This document shows positions 60,603-64,000 of a stretch of 64,000 nt of DNA, one piece after another. How positions within the stretch are numbered: the first letter of the stretch is position 1; each line of letters begins with the position of its first letter. Source of the stretch: Burkholderiaceae bacterium (GTDB lineage: Bacteria; Pseudomonadota; Gammaproteobacteria; Burkholderiales; Burkholderiaceae_C); assembly GCA_016790575.1 (NCBI GenBank), contig JAEUOU010000010.1, positions 186,001 to 250,000 on the forward strand. The letters run 5' to 3'. The notes under the pieces were generated by a model. The model ran no database searches, had not been told where the DNA came from, and worked only from the letters and a program-made list of their open reading frames with translations. Made by a program: the position numbers and the translations under genes.

Positions 60603-61622
60603 ATGCCGCGTTTTCTGGTTGCCGTGTTCGGTCTGGCGTTGCCGCTGTGGCTGGCTTGCGGCGCTTCCCACGCGCAGTTTCCGTCCGGGCCGGTTCGGAT
60701 TGTGGTTCCGTACCCGGCTGGCGGGGTTTCCGATCTGGCGACCCGTGCCCTGGCGCCCGGGTTGTCCGCCGCGCTGGGGAGCCCCGTGGTGGTCGAAAAC
60801 CTGCCCGGGGCGAGTGGTCTGGTCGCAACACACAAGGTGTCCCAGTCGCCACCCGATGGCCACACGGTGCTGATGCATCAGGGCACTCTGGCGCTGTACC
60901 CCGGGCTGATCCGTTCCACCAGCTTCGACCCGCTCCAAATCCTGGAACCGTTGGGGGTGTTTGCCGAAGTCCCGCTGATCGTCGTCGGCAAACCGGGCCT
61001 CACCGCGCGCAGCGTGGCGGAGCTGGCGCGACAGGACACCCCGGTGCCCGCATCGCCGGGGCCGGGCTCGTTGTCCCATGTGTGCACACTGATGGTCATT
61101 CGCGCCGCGGGAATCGCCGCACGCGACATCGTGCATTACCGGGGCACCGGACCCGCGCTGACTGATCTGATGAGCGGCCAGACCGACTTCATGTGCATCG
61201 AAGCGACCGGTGCCGACGCGCAGATCGCTGCCGGACGCCTGAAGCGGCTGGGCCAGCCGGAGCCACCGGCGTCGAACTGGTTCGGACTGTATGCGCCCAA
61301 GGGCACACCGCCCGACCGCATCGCGCGAATCAACGAGGCCATCCGCAGCGCTGCGCGCGGCGATGCGGTCCTGGCGAACCTGCAGCATGTTTCGGGCACG
61401 GCGGTGCGCGATGAACGCTCCCGTCCGGAGGGTCACCGGCAATTCATGCAACGGGAGATCGCCCGATGGACGCCCCCGGCCGTCGCCAGCGGCAGCACGC
61501 TGGACATGCCGCCCATGAACGCGCCGACCGCTCCGCCGGCGGCGGCGCCCTCCCACAGCCCGCAGGGCGCCTCGCCATCAGGAGCGTCGGCGTCGCGCGG
61601 CGGGTCGGGAGTTCTGGACTAG
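60603..61622 (+). CDS. tripartite tricarboxylate transporter-type binding protein (TctC/Bug), atypical
   Basis: A signal peptide ends near SHAQ (residue 25) and then come RIVVPYPAGGVSDLATRALA, VVENLPGASGLVATHKV and PPDGHTVLM, the Bug family blocks. Two things are odd. The usual segment between the GRLKRL strand and the WFGLYAPKGTPP helix is about 20-25 residues too short, and the C-terminus carries a Pro/Ser/Ala-rich tail of about 50 residues not typical of the family. No TctA/TctB genes lie near, as is common for Bug proteins. The ligand is unknown. Confidence 0.85.
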   Translation: MPRFLVAVFGLALPLWLACGASHAQFPSGPVRIVVPYPAGGVSDLATRALAPGLSAALGSPVVVENLPGASGLVATHKVSQSPPDGHTVLMHQGTLALYPGLIRSTSFDPLQILEPLGVFAEVPLIVVGKPGLTARSVAELARQDTPVPASPGPGSLSHVCTLMVIRAAGIAARDIVHYRGTGPALTDLMSGQTDFMCIEATGADAQIAAGRLKRLGQPEPPASNWFGLYAPKGTPPDRIARINEAIRSAARGDAVLANLQHVSGTAVRDERSRPEGHRQFMQREIARWTPPAVASGSTLDMPPMNAPTAPPAAAPSHSPQGASPSGASASRGGSGVLD

Positions 61623-61636
61623 GGTCCTGCGCTCCC

Positions 61637-62029
61637 ATGAAACTCGGCTACACCATCATCTACGTGCCCGACGTCGCGGCGTCGCTGGCGTTTTTTGAGC
61701 AGGCGTTCGGGCTGTCGCGGCGGTTTCTGCACGAAGGCGGCGACTATGGCGAACTGGCCACGGGAGAGACCACCCTGGCGTTTGCGTCACTGGCCCTGGG
61801 CCGCGCCCATTTTCCGGACGGTTTTGTCGCAGCCAGCGAGTCGCGCTTGCCGCTGGGAATGGAGATCGCACTGGTGACGTCCGACGTTGCCGCTGCCTAT
61901 GCCCGGGCGCTGGCTGCCGGTGCCACCGCCTTGCAAGCGCCCGAGTCCAAGCCGTGGGGGCAGGTGGTTTCGTACGTCCGCTGTCCGGACGGCACGCTGG
62001 TCGAGCTCTGTTCGCCGGTCGCGGGCTGA
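61637..62029 (+). CDS. VOC-family (glyoxalase-like) protein
   Basis: The 130-aa protein has two beta-alpha-beta-beta-beta modules. The first begins MKLGYTIIYVPDVAASLAFF, and the second ends YVRCPDGTLVELCSP, with a metal-ligand Glu near the C-terminus. The fold is shared by glyoxalases, dioxygenases and resistance proteins; the substrate is not known. The start follows the TctC-like gene by 14 bp. Confidence 0.85.
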   Translation: MKLGYTIIYVPDVAASLAFFEQAFGLSRRFLHEGGDYGELATGETTLAFASLALGRAHFPDGFVAASESRLPLGMEIALVTSDVAAAYARALAAGATALQAPESKPWGQVVSYVRCPDGTLVELCSPVAG

Positions 62030-62068
62030 GGGGGCGCTTCGCCGGGACCGTTTATGTGTTCGATTAGC

Positions 62069-62110
62069 ACATACCCAGCGCAAAAAGGTCATCCAGCGCT
62101 ATTTTTTGCA
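62069..62110 (-). repeat. interspersed intergenic repeat, copy 12
   Basis: It reads GCACATACCCAGCGCAAAAA, then GGTCATCCAGCGCTATTTTTT. It lies in the 252-bp gap between the VOC gene and the BrnT/BrnA pair. Confidence 0.8.
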
Positions 62111-62231
62111 GAGTGATTCAGCGTTCCCTGAGCAGCCGTTGCGGCGCCAGCGCCCGCGCGTTCCGCGAGCGCATCCTGGGGGCAAGGGCGCGCTGAAGCG
62201 GTGAGCGGTGGCGGGGTCGGCGCCTCTGGAT

Positions 62232-62251
62232 AGCCATATCGGTGTATGGCT
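62232..62251. promoter_or_regulatory. inverted-repeat operator of the brnTA operon
   Basis: AGCCATA-TCGGTG-TATGGCT has seven-base perfect arms and lies 31 bp before the brnT start, overlapping the likely promoter (a -10-like TATGCT is at 62265). BrnA antitoxins repress their own operon, so it is a good candidate site. Confidence 0.6.
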
Positions 62252-62281
62252 TCAAATATGGGTTTATGCTAGGCTGTGCCC

Positions 62282-62566
62282 ATGGCAAAAGCTCGCTTTG
62301 ACTGGGACCCTGACAAGGACAACCAGAATCAGTTGAAGCACGGTGTTGCTTTTTCCCGGGCCCAATACGCCTTCGCGGATCCACAGCGCGTCATCGCCAG
62401 GGACGAGACACACAGCAAGACCGAAGAGCGGTTCTATTGTTTTGGCGCGGTGGACGGTGGCGTGCTGACCGTGCGGTTTACTTACCGGGCTTCGGTCATT
62501 CGAATCATCGGCGCTGGATACTGGCGCAAAGGAAAGGCGATTTATGAACGCGAAAACGCAGGGTAG
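62282..62566 (+). CDS. brnT: BrnT-family toxin
   Basis: BrnT is a RelE-fold ribonuclease toxin. The protein (about 94 aa) has the family start FDWDPDKDNQNQLKHGVAFS, then DETHSKTEERFYCFG, and ends IRIIGAGYWRKGKAIYER (the RIIxAR-like end). All conserved parts are present. A GTG six bases upstream (62276) may be the start instead. It overlaps brnA by 23 bases, the normal toxin-first order. Confidence 0.9.
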   Translation: MAKARFDWDPDKDNQNQLKHGVAFSRAQYAFADPQRVIARDETHSKTEERFYCFGAVDGGVLTVRFTYRASVIRIIGAGYWRKGKAIYERENAG

Positions 62567-62873
62567 TGGCGTCTCGGGGCGGGTGCCTGGCGGCAGCCGC
62601 CGACGTGCCGCCGCGACAGGCATCAACTACAGCGATGAGCCACTCGGCGATGTGCAGGTGGTTCCGGACTTCCTTCCGTCGCCGGCGGAATTGGCCTTTC
62701 GCGAAGAAGGCGTGAAAGTCACTTTGGCTTTGAGCAAGAAGAGCATCGATTTCTTCAAGTCCGAGGCCTCGAAGCACCATACGCAGTACCAGCGCATGAT
62801 TCGCCGCCTGCTCGACGCGTATGTCGATGGGCAGACCCCCCCTCGGCCGTCGACACCGTCGTCGCGCAAATAG
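62544..62873 (+). CDS. brnA: BrnA-family antitoxin
   Basis: The 109-aa protein has a flexible N-terminal part with PDFLPSPAELAFREEGVKVT, which is followed by the ribbon-helix-helix-like VTLALSKKSIDFFKSEASKH and YQRMIRRLLDAY. BrnA binds and neutralises BrnT and represses the operon. A proline/serine-rich end follows. The start overlaps the end of brnT. Confidence 0.88.
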   Translation: MNAKTQGSGVSGRVPGGSRRRAAATGINYSDEPLGDVQVVPDFLPSPAELAFREEGVKVTLALSKKSIDFFKSEASKHHTQYQRMIRRLLDAYVDGQTPPRPSTPSSRK

Positions 62874-62886
62874 CCGCAACGGCATT

Positions 62887-62920
62887 GCCTCCTGATCCGT
62901 CCTTTGAGGGGTCAGGAGGC
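62887..62920. terminator. inverted repeat between convergent genes
   Basis: GCCTCCTGA and TCAGGAGGC form a nine-base stem with a 16-base loop. The right arm contains the stop codon of the Lrp-type gene. It has no T-run, so if it is a terminator it is of a weak or bidirectional type. Confidence 0.5.
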
Positions 62921-63385
62921 CGGAGATTCGGCCAGGCCGGCGCCCGGCCTCCCCACCCCCCGCCGTGGAATCGGCGTCGAGAACACGATCGACGTGCGCG
63001 TCTCGCCATAGATGTTGATCGACGCGATCAGCGTTTCCAGATGCACCAGGTCGGTGGCCACGACGGTCATCAGGTACGAGTCCGCGCCGCTCACGTGGTG
63101 GCACTCCAGCACCTCCGGCATCTGCGTGAGTCGCTCGATCAGCTGGCGCTTGCCCGGCTGCGGCACGTTGATGCCCACCACCGCGCGCACGCCGTAGCCC
63201 AGCGCGGCGGGCGACACCTCGGCGTGCATGCCAGTGATGACACCGGCTTCTTCCAGCCGTTTGATGCGCTCGGCCGTGGCCGGCAGTGAGAGACCCGCCA
63301 CCTGCGCCAGCGCCTTCAGCGGCTGGCGTCCGTCGGCCTGCAGGGCTTGCAGCAGGCGCCAGGCTTTGTCATCGAGTTGCAACAT
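62912..63385 (-). CDS. Lrp/AsnC family transcriptional regulator
   Basis: The 157-aa protein has the N-terminal winged helix (LDDKAWRLLQALQADGRQPL, then VAGLSLPATAERIKRLEEAG) and a C-terminal RAM domain (VPQPGKRQLIERLTQMPEVL, HVSGADSYLMTVVATDL). Such regulators respond to amino acids. The ATG at 63385 has GGAGA upstream. It is divergent from a LysE-family exporter gene, a common layout for amino-acid-induced export. Confidence 0.92.
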   Translation of the reverse strand: MLQLDDKAWRLLQALQADGRQPLKALAQVAGLSLPATAERIKRLEEAGVITGMHAEVSPAALGYGVRAVVGINVPQPGKRQLIERLTQMPEVLECHHVSGADSYLMTVVATDLVHLETLIASINIYGETRTSIVFSTPIPRRGVGRPGAGLAESPAS

Positions 63386-63491
63386 GGGTTTTCTCCGCGA
63401 ATCAACAAACGCCTGCCATTTTCTTGCAACCGATGCCGTTGGCCTGAATTCCGGCATGGTCCTGCGGCCGGCAAGCCCCTAGCATTCAGGC

Positions 63492-64000
63492 ATGACCAAC
63501 GATGTGTTCATCCTCTTTGCCAAGGCGCTGGCCGTGGGCCTGCTGATTGCCGCACCCGTGGGCCCGATCGGCCTGCTCACCATCAACCGCACCCTGGACC
63601 AAGGGCGCCTGGCCGGACTGGCCACCGGGCTGGGCGCGGCCTGCGCCGACGCGGTGTACGGCGCCATCGGCGCGTTCGGCGTGACGCAGGTGATCCACTG
63701 GCTGGTGGGCGCCCGTGATGCGCTGGCCCTTGGCGGTGGCGCGATGCTGCTGTGGATGGCCTGGCGCACGGTGACCCAACCCGTCGCCACGGAGGCTGCC
63801 GCGCTGCCCAGCCGCTCGGACCTGCTGCGCTGTTTTGCGGGCACCTTTGTGCTCACGTTGTCCAACCCGGCCACCATCGTCTCGTTCATCGCAGTCTTTG
63901 CCGCCATGGCCGGCGGCGGCACGCAGCACCTGAGCGCCGCCCCCATGGTGGCGGGCGTGTGGCTGGGCTCGGCGCTCTGGTGGCTGGGCCTGACCACCGT
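63492..64000 (+). CDS. LysE-family amino-acid/metabolite exporter (3' partial)
   Basis: The product begins MTNDVFILFAKALAVGLLIA, then has APVGPIGLLTINRTL, the conserved PVGP(I)G motif, and GLGAACADAVYGAIGAFG, with FVLTLSNPATIVSF further on. About five membrane segments are visible before the window ends. LysE/RhtB family members export amino acids. The divergent Lrp-type gene 106 bp away probably controls it. Confidence 0.9.
   Translation, partial: MTNDVFILFAKALAVGLLIAAPVGPIGLLTINRTLDQGRLAGLATGLGAACADAVYGAIGAFGVTQVIHWLVGARDALALGGGAMLLWMAWRTVTQPVATEAAALPSRSDLLRCFAGTFVLTLSNPATIVSFIAVFAAMAGGGTQHLSAAPMVAGVWLGSALWWLGLTT

Overview
The window is GC-rich chromosomal DNA, probably from a betaproteobacterium of the order Burkholderiales and most like the Comamonadaceae. 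The evidence is the dense high-GC coding, an Entner-Doudoroff/TRAP gluconate operon, a Bug/TctC-type binding protein, type II secretion accessory genes and a short intergenic repeat family that recurs across the whole window. No rRNA, tRNA or CRISPR array was seen. The placement is inferred from gene content, not from a marker gene.

Layout. (1) 1-3480: a sirtuin gene (5' end outside the window) and a small lipoprotein gene. An AT-richer pair, a periplasmic binding protein and a divergent Crp/Fnr regulator, is followed by a decayed partial copy of the sirtuin/lipoprotein stretch. (2) 3.6-11.2 kb: a split chromate transporter, a fused glycosyltransferase/HAD phosphatase (candidate glucosylglycerate synthesis), and a run of small enzymes and secreted or membrane proteins. 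(3) 11.2-18.5 kb: a complete gluconate module. gntK, TRAP dctQ-dctM-dctP, edd and eda lie on the minus strand, with a divergent LacI-type regulator and two palindromic operators in the shared promoter region. (4) 18.6-24.2 kb: beta-oxidation genes (multifunctional hydratase/dehydrogenase, thiolase, acyl-CoA dehydrogenase) and a metallophosphoesterase, with a pair of matching operator-like sites. (5) 24.2-31.2 kb: a type I restriction-modification operon hsdR-hsdS-rhuM-hsdM with overlapping genes and an embedded RhuM-family gene. (6) 31.3-49.6 kb: mixed metabolism and envelope genes. These include an esterase/Baeyer-Villiger monooxygenase fusion, two DUF4124 proteins, an orphan ABC ATPase, a phospholipase-D-like lipoprotein, a B12-type radical SAM protein, a Fur-box-preceded DUF1513 gene, a wax ester synthase, gspA/gspB, a lipid kinase, a serine hydrolase and an enoyl-CoA hydratase.

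(7) 49.7-54.9 kb is the most unusual part: an AT-richer integron region. Two truncated integron integrase genes (minus strand) each sit beside a near-identical attI-like segment that opens into cassettes on the plus strand. There are five cassette genes, two good attC sites, two attC sites cut at the same point and joined to a 214-bp direct repeat, and a deleted IS110/IS1111 transposase. The cassette proteins are small membrane proteins, a helical protein and a 413-aa protein I cannot assign. The last cassette carries an in-frame stop.

(8) 55-62.9 kb is a decaying accessory zone: a truncated RelE/HigB-type toxin with an intact antitoxin, a frameshifted HEAT-like gene, a GFA-like gene plus a remnant of a second copy, an unusual TctC-like protein, a VOC protein and a BrnT/BrnA toxin-antitoxin pair. 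(9) The window ends with an Lrp/AsnC regulator divergent from a LysE-family exporter (3' end outside).

Across regions 1-8 a roughly 30-50 bp repeat occurs about twelve times in both orientations, always between genes or at gene ends, and in some cases supplies stop codons or coding ends.
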